Positions 52,701-60,567 of a stretch of 64,000 nt of DNA are shown here, one piece after another. Source of the DNA: CALAMC01 sp964459465 (GTDB lineage Bacteria; Zixibacteria; MSB-5A5; GN15; PGXB01). Location of the stretch: the NCBI GenBank assembly GCA_964459465.1, contig CAYWLR010000007.1, positions 80,317-144,316 of the forward strand. Direction: 5' to 3'. The notes under the pieces are model-generated. The model ran no database searches, was not told where the DNA came from, and saw only the letters and a program-made list of their open reading frames with translations. How positions within the stretch are numbered: the stretch's first letter is position 1; every line of letters starts with the position of its first letter. A program made the translations under genes and the position numbers.

Positions 52701-53223
52701 CATCGACCCGGCCGGGGACAGCATCGGCAAATATCCGAATGATGATTATTTCAATTCTATCGGGTCCAATGCAACTTATGAGGATATCATTCGTGATTCC
52801 ATCACCATCCAGTATCCGCTTGAGGGTGAATATATAATTATCGTCTATCCCCAGGGTGACCCGCCGCCGGGGGCGCTGTACACCATCGGAATTCGCATCG
52901 ACGGTTCCCAGCAGGCGATAATAGTGGAAAATCAATATGTTCCGGTTTCGGGGACGGCCGATACGCTGGGTTATGAAGTCATCGAGGGGTATCATTTTCT
53001 CAACGGCGACCCGACGCGGGATAATGTGATTAACCTGATTGATATCTTGTATTTGATAGCTTACCTGTATGGCACCCCGCCCGGCCCGGCACCTTATCCC
53101 ATTACGGCGGGTGATGCCAACTGCGATCAGACCATAAACCTGATCGACATATTATATTTGATCAGCCACCTTTATGGCACCCCGCCCGGCCCCGAACCGT
53201 GCAACTGGGAGAATTATGAGTAG
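49720..53223 (+). CDS. Giant secreted protein: propeller-like repeats, parallel beta-helix and dockerin tail
   Basis: A 1167-residue protein with signal peptide MRKVLILIATFCLLSTPFCPA. Residues about 25-450 are repeated propeller-type units (GNVYIVGTTKETG; AVDGVGNVYSLGYTN; KYNSDGEFQWANNY), as in SBBP proteins. Residues about 460-900 start with CVDNLADSGPGSLRQAILDA, typical before right-handed beta-helix regions. They continue with many asparagine-rich PbH1-like repeats (NIIGDENCPN; NTIVGNHGNGI). After an immunoglobulin-like stretch, two dockerin-like repeats end it (VINLIDILYLIAYLYGTPPG; TINLIDILYLISHLYGTPPG). GGAGG is 5 nt before the ATG at 49720. A surface or adhesive role is inferred. Confidence 0.9.
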   Translation: MRKVLILIATFCLLSTPFCPAQTIEWTQYINGSANDSDIVVDLITDVMGNVYIVGTTKETGTFYDVLTAKYNSNGNLKWSRTYSMPDSVVDMGFGVAVDGVGNVYSLGYTNDSGMISVIKYNSDGEFQWANNYIGELCHGKTIAIDNSDHIIVVGLGLHIARFGPDGDILFIQGGTEWEICPAEIIIDNENNCYVFGYNYGTLIGLVAKYDSLGNEIWRNYLYDDCGLFFVTRYVAGAFDSNWNVIAGGGHGPAGCAQTENYFLRKYSPDGDTLWTHEYIVTSGDGANVDILVDNDTLFTTGIFLQPEGVLPAMIKYSPTGALLWDESYDRGVNFEYTFGGCGALTNEYLFNIGYSDSIYGAPEDFDIEVVCYHRNGSFQWAYHTEGVGSFNGQEPNVRSISIGCGIAALPDNNIVFAAVTDDSPSGTEDIIIRKISLGTPSNCIPSANCHCVDNLADSGPGSLRQAILDANSHSGLDTIGFNISGVLTPDTQLPDLTDDSTNILAGPYSGMVIINGGGFSKADEYGLTISSNFNVISGLVFTDWTGGCVKIDGDSNIVTACNLGVNALGTSRDNRGHGLVINGNFNDIGGCGVDDRNLFGAGASAALAHVLITGDSNTVVNSYMGIATDGNPMSNVAAEPYGIKIDGGNGNIIGDENCPNYLGGFNSGFLIQGSDQNIVKYNRIGLSPNMTDTIPCSRGMYITTTSSQNIIGPGNIVAGSYYGGIIMISSNADSNVIIGNTIVGNHGNGISATSGATANRIGGYTEDEKNIISRNQYHGINIDAGAHQTEVIGNIIEYNGAHGLFIRDGTSNNVVELNTIRNNSKAGMAADSTPCLYNTFSRNLVYSNAELGIDLREDGVTFNDPGDIDTGPNDLLNYPEIDSLFMNPDSSFRVYGQAANDAIIEFFVAYPAGDDSKPADTSGHGEAWEYIGSDTADGSGNFEYEISNAIAYFSLITTTCTDASGNTSEFSPNFRLVPTPLIIVGYSPINLHVIDPAGDSIGKYPNDDYFNSIGSNATYEDIIRDSITIQYPLEGEYIIIVYPQGDPPPGALYTIGIRIDGSQQAIIVENQYVPVSGTADTLGYEVIEGYHFLNGDPTRDNVINLIDILYLIAYLYGTPPGPAPYPITAGDANCDQTINLIDILYLISHLYGTPPGPEPCNWENYE

Positions 53224-53227
53224 TCAA

Positions 53228-53274
53228 CACCCCGCCCGGCCCCAATGGCGGGGTGTGAGCAATTTTTATTGCTC
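53228..53274 (+). terminator. Double hairpin terminator after the giant secreted protein
   Basis: A first hairpin CACCCCGCC / GGCGGGGTG (53228-53236, 53247-53255) is followed at once by a second, GAGCAAT-TTTT-ATTGCTC (53257-53274). The GC-rich first stem reuses the sequence of the dockerin PPGP codons. Confidence 0.75.
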
Positions 53275-53459
53275 CCTATACTGGTAGTGTTATGGCCAGG
53301 TTAAGGACATTAAAACACGAGGATAATAAAACAAAATAAAGCCATTTAACAAGGCCCCGCCTGACCTGCTGGACTAACTATAATAATTGGCCGGTTTTAA
53401 CCAGACCCGTGGCAAAACCGGCATGTATTGAAAAAGGGACATATCCCGGTTAAATGGTT

Positions 53460-53487
53460 TTGCTTGCGAGGAGCGCACTGTTATAAT
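53460..53487 (+). promoter_or_regulatory. Sigma-70-like promoter for the 107-residue gene
   Basis: TTGCTT (53460-53465), 16-bp spacer, TATAAT (53482-53487). It sits about 50 bp before the ATG at 53537. The rest of 53275-53459 shows nothing recognisable. Confidence 0.55.
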
Positions 53488-53536
53488 CAGGATATTATGA
53501 AGAAACGGTATCTAATGTTGAAGGGCGAGTGAAGAG

Positions 53537-53860
53537 ATGACCCTGGAATTGAAAGCAAAGCGATTGATTAAGGTCCTCGACACCATCTGCATGGCGCTGG
53601 AAGTATTCGGTAATGACTACACGAACCGCTGTGCAGGGCAGTTGCGTCCCCTTGTCGAGTGTTTGCGTCAAGCTGTTGTGGAGGACCGATCCCGTGACCA
53701 CGCCGCCGCCGTTTTGCGGGAAATCAAGCCAATCATGCACGAATTAAGCGCCATGGCCACGAAAGGAGAAATGGCCATTTTCACCGGTAACGAATTGGAC
53801 GTGTGGTGGGAATTATCCACAATCTTTCAGGAGTCGCGTTATTCCCGAGACGCATTGTAA
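53537..53860 (+). CDS. Small helical protein of unknown function
   Basis: A 107-residue, mostly alpha-helical soluble protein (begins MTLELKAKRLIKVLD), with no membrane segment. A fair promoter precedes it, and GAAGAG lies just before the ATG. It sits alone between the dockerin giant and the orphan dockerin tail. No family is recognised. Confidence 0.6.
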   Translation: MTLELKAKRLIKVLDTICMALEVFGNDYTNRCAGQLRPLVECLRQAVVEDRSRDHAAAVLREIKPIMHELSAMATKGEMAIFTGNELDVWWELSTIFQESRYSRDAL

Positions 53861-53917
53861 AAAAATCAAACCAAACATCACTCGGCGTACTACCTTCCAT
53901 AAGGTATCGCTAAGTGA

Positions 53918-54001
53918 GGAGTTAATCTTCGGGATATCCTGTATTTGATAGATTATTTATATGGAACACCTCCCGGTCCGGCCCCCTGCGATAACCACTG
54001 A
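53918..54001 (+). pseudogene. Orphan dockerin tail fragment
   Basis: In one frame, right after a stop, the sequence reads GVNLRDILYLIDYLYGTPPG, then PAPCDNH and a stop. This is the second half of a dockerin repeat as in the giant secreted protein (DILYLISHLYGTPPGPEPC). No start or preceding domain is present. An intact terminator follows at 54009. It is therefore the 3' stump of a lost dockerin gene, with the intervening DNA deleted or replaced by the 107-residue gene region. Confidence 0.75.
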
Positions 54002-54008
54002 TTATCTG

Positions 54009-54036
54009 GGCCGGGCTTATAACCCGGCCTTTTTTA
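54009..54036 (+). terminator. Intrinsic terminator behind the orphan dockerin fragment
   Basis: GGCCGGG-CTTATAA-CCCGGCC followed by a seven-base T run. It appears to be the original terminator of the lost gene. Confidence 0.88.
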
Positions 54037-54116
54037 TTCCGGCCCCGAACCTTCTGTCCTTTTTATTGTTATTAAAAATAATTTAAATTTTGTAATTGAT
54101 TCGAAAGGGGAGAAGA

Positions 54117-54587
54117 ATGAAAAAATATTCCGTCGGTCTTATGGCCGTAGTCCTTCTGCTGGTCCCGTCGCTGTCGCGGGCGCATTGCGAAATTCCCTGC
54201 GGCATCTATGACGATTCCACCCGGTATGTCATTATGCTGGAAGACATCGCGACCATCGAAAAATCGATGAACATGATTATCCAGCTGTCCGCCGCCGACA
54301 CCATCAACTATAATCAGCTGGTCCGCTGGGTGACCAACAAGGAAGACCACGCCAATAAGTTCATGGATGCCGTCTCGCAGTATTTTTTGACCCAGCGGCT
54401 GGTCCCGACCGCAGCCGGTGATGCCAATTATGACTCTTATATTAAAATGCTGGCACAATATCACGAGATGCTGGTGCTCGCCATGAAATGCAAACAAACG
54501 ACCGACTTCGGCCATGTCACCAAATTGCGCGACCTGGTCAATCAATCGCAAAAGCTGTATTTTGAAACCAAGCATCATAAACATTAA
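54117..54587 (+). CDS. sodN: Nickel superoxide dismutase with a Sec signal peptide
   Basis: A 156-residue precursor. Residues 1-22 (MKKYSVGLMAVVLLLVPSLS then RA) are a typical Sec signal peptide, and the next residues are HCEIPCGIYDD. The HCxxPCGxY hook supplies the nickel ligands (His1 amine and imidazole, Cys2, Cys6) of NiSOD once His is N-terminal. The helical body (IEKSMNMIIQLSA; NQLVRWVTNKEDHANKFMD) fits the NiSOD four-helix bundle, and the mature length of about 134 is slightly longer than usual. Cleavage by signal peptidase I after A22 would create His1 in the periplasm. No SodX peptidase gene is nearby. AAGGGGAGA precedes the ATG. Confidence 0.92.
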   Translation: MKKYSVGLMAVVLLLVPSLSRAHCEIPCGIYDDSTRYVIMLEDIATIEKSMNMIIQLSAADTINYNQLVRWVTNKEDHANKFMDAVSQYFLTQRLVPTAAGDANYDSYIKMLAQYHEMLVLAMKCKQTTDFGHVTKLRDLVNQSQKLYFETKHHKH

Positions 54588-54608
54588 AATCCCGGAAAAT
54601 ATTTTTGT

Positions 54609-54628
54609 AAAGGCCCGTTTGGGCCTTT
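54609..54628 (+). terminator. Intrinsic terminator of the NiSOD gene
   Basis: AAAGGCCC-GTTT-GGGCCTTT followed by ATTTTTG, 22 bp after the stop. Confidence 0.9.
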
Positions 54629-54707
54629 ATTTTTGGGCAAAATTTGGTATTTTATCGGGTATAGAACACATGCGGGTTTGGTTCGAATCCCGACGAAACC
54701 GAAGTGG

Positions 54708-54750
54708 GTCGGGTTCCGATGCCCGACGAAGTCGGGGAGTGAAACCCGAC
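54708..54750 (+). repeat. Palindromic intergenic repeat, copy E (in the tex leader)
   Basis: GTCGGGTTCC...GAAACCCGAC, closely similar to copy D. It ends 2 bp before the tex ATG and supplies the only SD-like sequence (GGGGAG, 54734-54739). The TTGTAG edge is lost. Confidence 0.7.
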
Positions 54751-54752
54751 AA

Positions 54753-56906
54753 ATGGATGGATATAACAAAGCCATGCACGCCGAAATTATCGCCGGTGAA
54801 CTGAAAATAAAGACCTATCAGGTTACCGCCGCCATAGATCTTCTCGATCAGGACGCCACCGTCCCGTTTATCGCCCGCTATCGCAAAGAGGCGACCGGTT
54901 CGCTCGATGAAGTCGCGATTACCTTCATTCGCGACCGCCTGCATCAACTGCGCGAACTGGATAAACGCCGCGTGGCCATATTAAAATCCCTCGAAGAACG
55001 CGAGCTTCTGACCGATGAACTCAAATTGAAAATAGATGAGGCCTCATCGATGGCCGAGCTGGAGGATATTTACCTTCCGTTCAAACCTAAACGACGCACC
55101 CGCGCCACTATCGCCGTCGAAAAAGGCCTGCAACCTCTGGCCGAATTGATTTTCGCGCAGGATGACGGAGTCAACCCCGAAAAAGAAGCCGAAAAATTCA
55201 TCGACGCCGAAAAAGAAGTTATAACCATAGACGATGCTCTTTCGGGAGCACGCGATATTATCGCCTCGTGGATTAACGAGGACGCCACCATACGGGCCAA
55301 ATTGCGTGATTTGTATCTCAAGCGGGCCATGATTCGCGCCACGGTCATTACCGGTAAGAAAGAAGCCGGGGCCAAGTTTGCCGATTATTTCGACTGGCAG
55401 GAACCGCTGGCCGACGCCCCCTCGCACCGCATCCTGGCCATACGGCGCGGCGAGGCCGAAGGCATCCTGTCGTTTCGAATCGAACCCGACGAAAGCGAAG
55501 CCATTACCATTATCGAAAAAGCCTTTTTAATATCCGATAATGCCTGCACCGAGCAGGTCAGGCTGGCCATCGACGATGGTTACAAGCGCCTTTTGGGCCC
55601 GGCCATGGAAACCGAAGCGCGCATGCACTCTCGTGGTGAAGCCGACACCGAAGCCATCCGCGTTTTCGCCTCGAATTTGCGCGAGCTGTTGATGTCCCCG
55701 CCACTCGGCCGGAAAAACATTCTGGCCATCGACCCCGGTTTTCGCACCGGCTGCAAAGTCGTCTGTCTCGACGAGCAGGGCAATCTGGAGCATCATTTGA
55801 CCATTTACCCGCATGGCAGCGACAAACAGCGTCAGGATGCCGCCGTAGATATCAGAGCTTTGTGCGAAAAATATAAGATCAAAGTCATCGCCATCGGCAA
55901 CGGCACCGCCAGCCGCGAAACCGAAAAATTTATCGGCGAAATCGGCCTGCCGGAGCATATCTCTATTGAGATGGTCAGCGAGGCCGGGGCTTCGGTGTAC
56001 TCGGCGTCAGAAGCGGCACGCGAGGAATTTGCCGACTATGATGTCACCGTCCGCGGCGCGGTATCGATCGGCCGCCGCCTTATGGACCCGCTGGCCGAAC
56101 TGGTCAAAATCGACCCCAAATCGATCGGCGTCGGACAGTACCAGCATGACGTCGATCAAACGGCACTAAAACAAAGCCTCGATGATACCGTCATAAGCTG
56201 CGTTAATGCCGTCGGAGTGGAAGTCAACACCGCCAGCAAACAGCTTTTAACCTATGTCTCCGGTTTAGGTCCGGTTCTGGCGCAGAATGTAATCGATTAT
56301 CGCCGCGAAAACGGCCCGTTCGCCTCGCGCGATAAACTGAAAAAAGTCCCGCGTCTGGGACCCAAAGCCTTCGAACAGGCGGCCGGGTTCTTGCGCGTCG
56401 CCGAATCACCCCACCCGCTCGACCACAGCGCCGTCCACCCGGAAAGCTATCATATCGTCGAAAAAATGGCCGCCGACCTCGGCTGCAGTGTCCTCGACCT
56501 TATGCAGGATGAAAATTTGCGCAAGCGGATCGTCCTCAAAAATTACGTCACCGACACCGTCGGTCTGCCCACGCTGAACGATATTATGGCCGAACTGGCC
56601 AAACCGGGACGCGACCCGCGGGCCAGGTATGAAACTTTCCACTTCGAGGAATCGGTTAACAGTATCGAAGACCTCAAAGTTGGCATGGTTCTGCCCGGCA
56701 TCGTCACCAATGTCGCCGCCTTCGGTGCTTTTGTCGATATCGGTGTCCACAACGACGGGCTCGTGCATATAAGCAAACTGGCCGACCGCTTTGTCAAAGA
56801 TCCGTCCGACATTGTCAAGGTTCATCAGAAGGTGACCGTACGCGTCCTCGATATCGATTTGGCCCGCAAACGAATTTCGCTGTCAATGCGTTCGAAATCG
56901 TTTTAG
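54753..56906 (+). CDS. tex: Tex-family S1 RNA-binding transcription accessory protein
   Basis: A 717-residue protein with the Tex order. The N-terminal helical domain includes TVPFIARYRKEATGSLDEV; a YqgF-like RNase H fold follows (ILAIDPGFRTGCKVVCLD; IAIGNGTASRETEKF). Helix-hairpin-helix repeats come next (VNTASKQLLTYVSGLGPVLA; LKKVPRLGPKAFEQAAGFL), and a C-terminal S1 domain ends it (GIVTNVAAFGAFVDIGVHND). Tex proteins bind nucleic acid and affect transcription. The frame is open upstream to 54633 through a repeat and is unlikely to be translated there. ATG 54753 is preferred, or ATG 54774. Confidence 0.94.
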   Translation: MDGYNKAMHAEIIAGELKIKTYQVTAAIDLLDQDATVPFIARYRKEATGSLDEVAITFIRDRLHQLRELDKRRVAILKSLEERELLTDELKLKIDEASSMAELEDIYLPFKPKRRTRATIAVEKGLQPLAELIFAQDDGVNPEKEAEKFIDAEKEVITIDDALSGARDIIASWINEDATIRAKLRDLYLKRAMIRATVITGKKEAGAKFADYFDWQEPLADAPSHRILAIRRGEAEGILSFRIEPDESEAITIIEKAFLISDNACTEQVRLAIDDGYKRLLGPAMETEARMHSRGEADTEAIRVFASNLRELLMSPPLGRKNILAIDPGFRTGCKVVCLDEQGNLEHHLTIYPHGSDKQRQDAAVDIRALCEKYKIKVIAIGNGTASRETEKFIGEIGLPEHISIEMVSEAGASVYSASEAAREEFADYDVTVRGAVSIGRRLMDPLAELVKIDPKSIGVGQYQHDVDQTALKQSLDDTVISCVNAVGVEVNTASKQLLTYVSGLGPVLAQNVIDYRRENGPFASRDKLKKVPRLGPKAFEQAAGFLRVAESPHPLDHSAVHPESYHIVEKMAADLGCSVLDLMQDENLRKRIVLKNYVTDTVGLPTLNDIMAELAKPGRDPRARYETFHFEESVNSIEDLKVGMVLPGIVTNVAAFGAFVDIGVHNDGLVHISKLADRFVKDPSDIVKVHQKVTVRVLDIDLARKRISLSMRSKSF

Positions 56907-57029
56907 CAGAATCCGTGTAACATAATATCTTTCATGGTCTTATGACGCGGACGTAATATCTCTAAAAAAATCCGGTTTTTATCCGATAATCATAAAAATA
57001 AGAAAAATCCCAAATTCCCGGAGTTGGAC

Positions 57030-57518
57030 ATGTTTATGAAATTGCTCCAGTCAAAAGCGGGCTTTACGCTGGTCGAATTGGTCGTCATTATCGTAATTCT
57101 GGGCATTCTGGCGGCCGTGGCCATCCCCAAGCTGTTTTCGGTTACACAAGAAGCCGAGGAAGCCGCCGTGGCCAATATGATCGCCTCACTGGAATCCGCC
57201 ATGTCAATGTACACTGCCAGGCAATTCCTCAATGGCGGAACCATTACTGTTCACAACCCGTTCGATGACCTCTCCAATATCCCCGCCAATTATAAAGGCG
57301 TCAACGATCCTGTCAATCCGACCAACACGCCGGATGGCTACTGGTCATTCCGGACTTCGGGCAACTGGATTATGTATAATCCCAAGTCCTCGATTTCCGG
57401 CGGCTGGCTTAACGGCGGTCAGAGATACATCATTTATCAGGTTCAGGTTGTGGTCGATGGTACCGATACGGTTGGAATCAAGCTGAACAACAGCGCCTAT
57501 CCGTTCAGCTGGGATTGA
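57030..57518 (+). CDS. Type IV pilin-like (pseudo)pilin
   Basis: A 162-residue protein with a prepilin leader: MFMKLLQSKAG before FTLVELVVIIVILGILAAVA. Cleavage by prepilin peptidase is expected after Gly, with Glu5 of the mature protein present. The rest includes ASLESAMSMYTARQF and a compact C-terminal domain without the cysteine pair of many pilins. It could be a major pilin or a GspG-like pseudopilin. It stands alone, without assembly genes in the window. GGAG lies 6 nt before the ATG at 57030. A terminator follows. Confidence 0.88.
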   Translation: MFMKLLQSKAGFTLVELVVIIVILGILAAVAIPKLFSVTQEAEEAAVANMIASLESAMSMYTARQFLNGGTITVHNPFDDLSNIPANYKGVNDPVNPTNTPDGYWSFRTSGNWIMYNPKSSISGGWLNGGQRYIIYQVQVVVDGTDTVGIKLNNSAYPFSWD

Positions 57519-57540
57519 TATCAATTCCCGAAAATTTAAA

Positions 57541-57560
57541 ACCCCGACTCTCGTCGGGGT
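57541..57560. terminator. Intrinsic terminator between pilin and P-ATPase genes
   Basis: ACCCCGAC-TCTC-GTCGGGGT followed by seven T residues. It terminates the pilin gene and probably also serves the convergent ATPase gene. Confidence 0.9.
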
Positions 57561-57586
57561 TTTTTTCTGTCCGTCATGACCATTTT

Positions 57587-60328
57587 TCAACTATACTGGC
57601 CGTGAAATAGTTTGCGCCCGCTTATAATCCATTTATAAATCTCCATCACCACCAGTACAATCAGCGCCATCGCCAGAGCCGAAAGCCACTCGGTTATGAC
57701 GATTTCCTCGGTGCCCAGAACTTTTTGCATGAAGGGCAAGTGCATGCTCAAGACATGAATTCCCTGGGCCATCACGACCCCGAGGATGAGGATGACATTG
57801 CGGCGAATGGGCACTTTAAAAGCCGAAACCCATTCGGACCGGCAGTTGAACACGTGCACATTTTGCAGCAACACCATCAAAAGCAATACGTTATTGCGCG
57901 CCGAGGCTTCGTTTATCCCTTCCACTTCTATCATCCAGTACCAGTATCCGAAGGCCAGAAGACCTATGGTCATTCCGGAAACGAGAGTCTGGGTGATCAT
58001 CTTGGGGTTGAAAATCTTTTCGTCCGGGCCGCGCGGCTTGCGTTTCATGGCGCCCGGTTCGCCACCCTCGAACGCCAGAGCCACGTCCTGAATGCCGTTG
58101 GTGACCAGATTGAGCCATAATAGTTGCACCGCCAGCAGCGGAATGGGCAGACCGCCCAAAATCGCCATGACAAACATCAGCAATTCCGCCGCACCCGTCG
58201 AAATGAGAAGGTAAATCACCTTGCGCACGTTATCATAGGCAAACCGGCCCTCTTCAACACCCGCGACAATCGAGGCGAAATTATCGTCGGTCACGATCAT
58301 TTCGCCCACTTCTTTGGCGACGTCGGTTCCCGACCCCATAGCCACGCCGATATTGGCACGTCGCAGTGCGGGGGCGTCATTGACACCGTCACCGGTTACG
58401 GCCACGAATTCGCCGCCGCGGATAAGAACGTCCACGATTTCGAGCTTTTGCGAAGGTGATACCCGGGCGAACACATGGGTCGATGATACCAGCTTTTCAA
58501 ACTCCGGGCTGTCCGGCACGCCGGCTTCGCTCAACTGCCCTCCGGTTACGACCGGTTCGTCGTTGCGGTCGGCCAGTCCCAGCTCGGATGCAATCGCCCC
58601 GGCGGTGGACGGATGATCCCCGGTAATCATGATGACTTTAATGCCCGCTTCTTTGCACTTCTCGACCGATACGATCGCCTCCGGGCGGAGTGGGTCGATA
58701 AATCCCACCAGGCCGTGAAAGACAAGTCCCGAAAGGGAAACGCCGGATGCCCCGGCTTCGGTTTTATTGTCGTGTGCCGGACCACCCGCCACGGCCAGAA
58801 CCCGCAGGCCTTTTTCGGCCATGGACTCGGCCTGATGCACGACTTTTCCCCGGTCGAGTTCAACCGGAGAACCGTTACTGATCATGTTAGTGCAAAATTC
58901 GAGGATCTTTTCCACCGCACCCTTGGCGGCAATATAACGGTTCCCCTCATTTTCATAAAACGCCGCCGAAAATTGATTTTCCGACTCATATGGTATTTCA
59001 TCAACAATTCTGAATTGACTTTTTACTTCCCGCGGATTCATGCCCAGCTTATAGCCCATTGCCAGAAAAGCCACGTCCATAGCATCGCCGCGATGCTTCC
59101 AGCTGTCGTTGTCTTTAACCAAAGACGCTTCATTGGCCAGAATGGATAGTCTGGCCAGCTCAACAAGGCTACTCTGTCCCGACTGGCTTGGATTGCCGCC
59201 GCCATCGGGTGTCACTTCGCCATCGCCATTGTACCCTTCACCGCTTATCGCAAACGTTTCTCCGTTCGGCAACGCAATCAGGCGCGCCGTCTGCTGGTTG
59301 ACCGTCAGCGTCCCCGTCTTGTCGCTGGCGATCACCGTGCAACTCCCCAGACTCTCCACGGCCGTGAGTTTGCGGACGACGACATTGCGCTGCGACATTC
59401 GTTTGGTGGCGATTGAAAGCGCTACCGTCAGCGCCACGGGCAGACCTTCGGGTATGGCCGAAACGGCCATGGCGACCACGAAGAAAAATATCGCGGTCAC
59501 GTCATTACCCTGGTACCATAAAAGCATGGCCAGCCCGGCACTCACCCCCAGGACCAGGATGCTTATATGTCTGACGAATTTTTCCATCCGCAACACCAGC
59601 GGCGGTTTGCCGCTTTCCGAATGGGTGACGGTATCGGCGATAATGCCCACCTGCGTCTGGGTGCCGGTCCCGACCACAATCCCGATTCCCCGGCCGGAGG
59701 TGATCGTCGAACCGGCGAAAGCCATGTTTTTGCGGTCGCTGACGACGGTTTCTTCGGGCAGGGGGTCAATCTGTTTGACCGACGCCATGGATTCGCCGGT
59801 TAAGAAACTTTCATCGGCGGCCAGGTTATTGGCCGCAATAAGCCGGAGATCGGCCGGGACTTTGTATCCCGATTCAAGGATAATAATATCTCCGGGGACG
59901 ACTTCTTCCGAAGCGATCTCGCGGTCCGTGCCGTTACGCCGCACGCGAGCGATAATTTTCAGCAGGCTCTGCAATCCCGCGGCGCTTTTTTCGGCATGAT
60001 ATTCCTGGTATGCCCCCAGGGCGCTGTTTAAAGCGATGACGGCCAGAATGAAAATGGCGTCGGTGCCTTCGCCGATGGCCAACGATGCCGCCGCCGCCGC
60101 CATGAGAATGAATATCAATGGATTGGTTATCTGGTGAAGCAGAATAGCCCAGATGGTCGGAGGTTCTTTGACCGGAAGCGTGTTCGGCCCGTAAATGCCC
60201 AGCCGTTCGACCGCCTCCGCGTCATTCAGTCCTTCCGGACGACCGCGAAGTTCTTTATAAACATCCCCTTGTTCCAGGGCATGCCAGTTTTTATCACACA
60301 GCCGGCAGTCCTGATTGATATCGATCAT
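57587..60328 (-). CDS. P2-type cation-transporting ATPase (Ca2+-ATPase-like)
   Basis: A 913-residue P-type ATPase. Seen in order are the N-terminal cation-ATPase domain (NWHALEQGDVYKELRGRPEG), the actuator TGES (ESFLTGESMAS) and the M4 site AIPEGLPVALTVALSIA. Then come DKTGTLTVNQQ, the hinge TGDGVNDAPALRRANIGVAM and a C-terminal membrane part. The M6 motif is NLVTNGIQDVALAF, where Ca2+ pumps such as SERCA have NLVTDG; the Asp-to-Asn change could alter ion choice. CRLC at residues 8-11 is a small oddity. GAGGATAAAC precedes the ATG. Specificity is not certain (Ca2+, Mn2+ or a monovalent ion). Confidence 0.9.
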   Translation of the reverse strand: MIDINQDCRLCDKNWHALEQGDVYKELRGRPEGLNDAEAVERLGIYGPNTLPVKEPPTIWAILLHQITNPLIFILMAAAAASLAIGEGTDAIFILAVIALNSALGAYQEYHAEKSAAGLQSLLKIIARVRRNGTDREIASEEVVPGDIIILESGYKVPADLRLIAANNLAADESFLTGESMASVKQIDPLPEETVVSDRKNMAFAGSTITSGRGIGIVVGTGTQTQVGIIADTVTHSESGKPPLVLRMEKFVRHISILVLGVSAGLAMLLWYQGNDVTAIFFFVVAMAVSAIPEGLPVALTVALSIATKRMSQRNVVVRKLTAVESLGSCTVIASDKTGTLTVNQQTARLIALPNGETFAISGEGYNGDGEVTPDGGGNPSQSGQSSLVELARLSILANEASLVKDNDSWKHRGDAMDVAFLAMGYKLGMNPREVKSQFRIVDEIPYESENQFSAAFYENEGNRYIAAKGAVEKILEFCTNMISNGSPVELDRGKVVHQAESMAEKGLRVLAVAGGPAHDNKTEAGASGVSLSGLVFHGLVGFIDPLRPEAIVSVEKCKEAGIKVIMITGDHPSTAGAIASELGLADRNDEPVVTGGQLSEAGVPDSPEFEKLVSSTHVFARVSPSQKLEIVDVLIRGGEFVAVTGDGVNDAPALRRANIGVAMGSGTDVAKEVGEMIVTDDNFASIVAGVEEGRFAYDNVRKVIYLLISTGAAELLMFVMAILGGLPIPLLAVQLLWLNLVTNGIQDVALAFEGGEPGAMKRKPRGPDEKIFNPKMITQTLVSGMTIGLLAFGYWYWMIEVEGINEASARNNVLLLMVLLQNVHVFNCRSEWVSAFKVPIRRNVILILGVVMAQGIHVLSMHLPFMQKVLGTEEIVITEWLSALAMALIVLVVMEIYKWIISGRKLFHGQYS

Positions 60329-60418
60329 GTTTATCCTCTAATCTGTTGGTTCCGTTTGCTATCCCACATAATCCCCCGTTGCCATTCATCATATTATCCT
60401 GTTATTCCGGGAAATCTA

Positions 60419-60447
60419 ACAATAAGAAGAACCGCCCGGTTTGTCAA
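60419..60447 (-). promoter_or_regulatory. Sigma-70-type promoter of the P2-type ATPase gene
   Basis: On the minus strand TTGACA (60447-60442), 17-bp spacer, TATTGT (60424-60419). It is about 90 bp upstream of the ATG at 60328. The rest of 60329-60538 has no further clear feature. Confidence 0.6.
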
Positions 60448-60538
60448 CTCAAAGCGTATTGGCCGCTTATCAGCATACCTAGGCAGTCCGTATATGTCGG
60501 GCGGCCCCGAAATATTATCCGTCATTGAATAATATGTA

Positions 60539-60567
60539 TTGACATTTCATTGTTATGCCGATACATT
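60539..60567 (+). promoter_or_regulatory. Sigma-70-type promoter of the RRM gene
   Basis: TTGACA (60539-60544), 17-bp spacer, TACATT (60562-60567). The transcript would carry a leader of about 175 nt before the ATG at 60749, containing GCGC-AATCAT-GCGC and other short hairpins. A long structured leader of this kind resembles cold-shock genes. Confidence 0.65.

Noticed and set aside
59109..59999. A 296-codon open frame on the plus strand
   Set aside because: Antisense to the P2-type ATPase, with serine- and threonine-rich composition typical of a mirrored frame.
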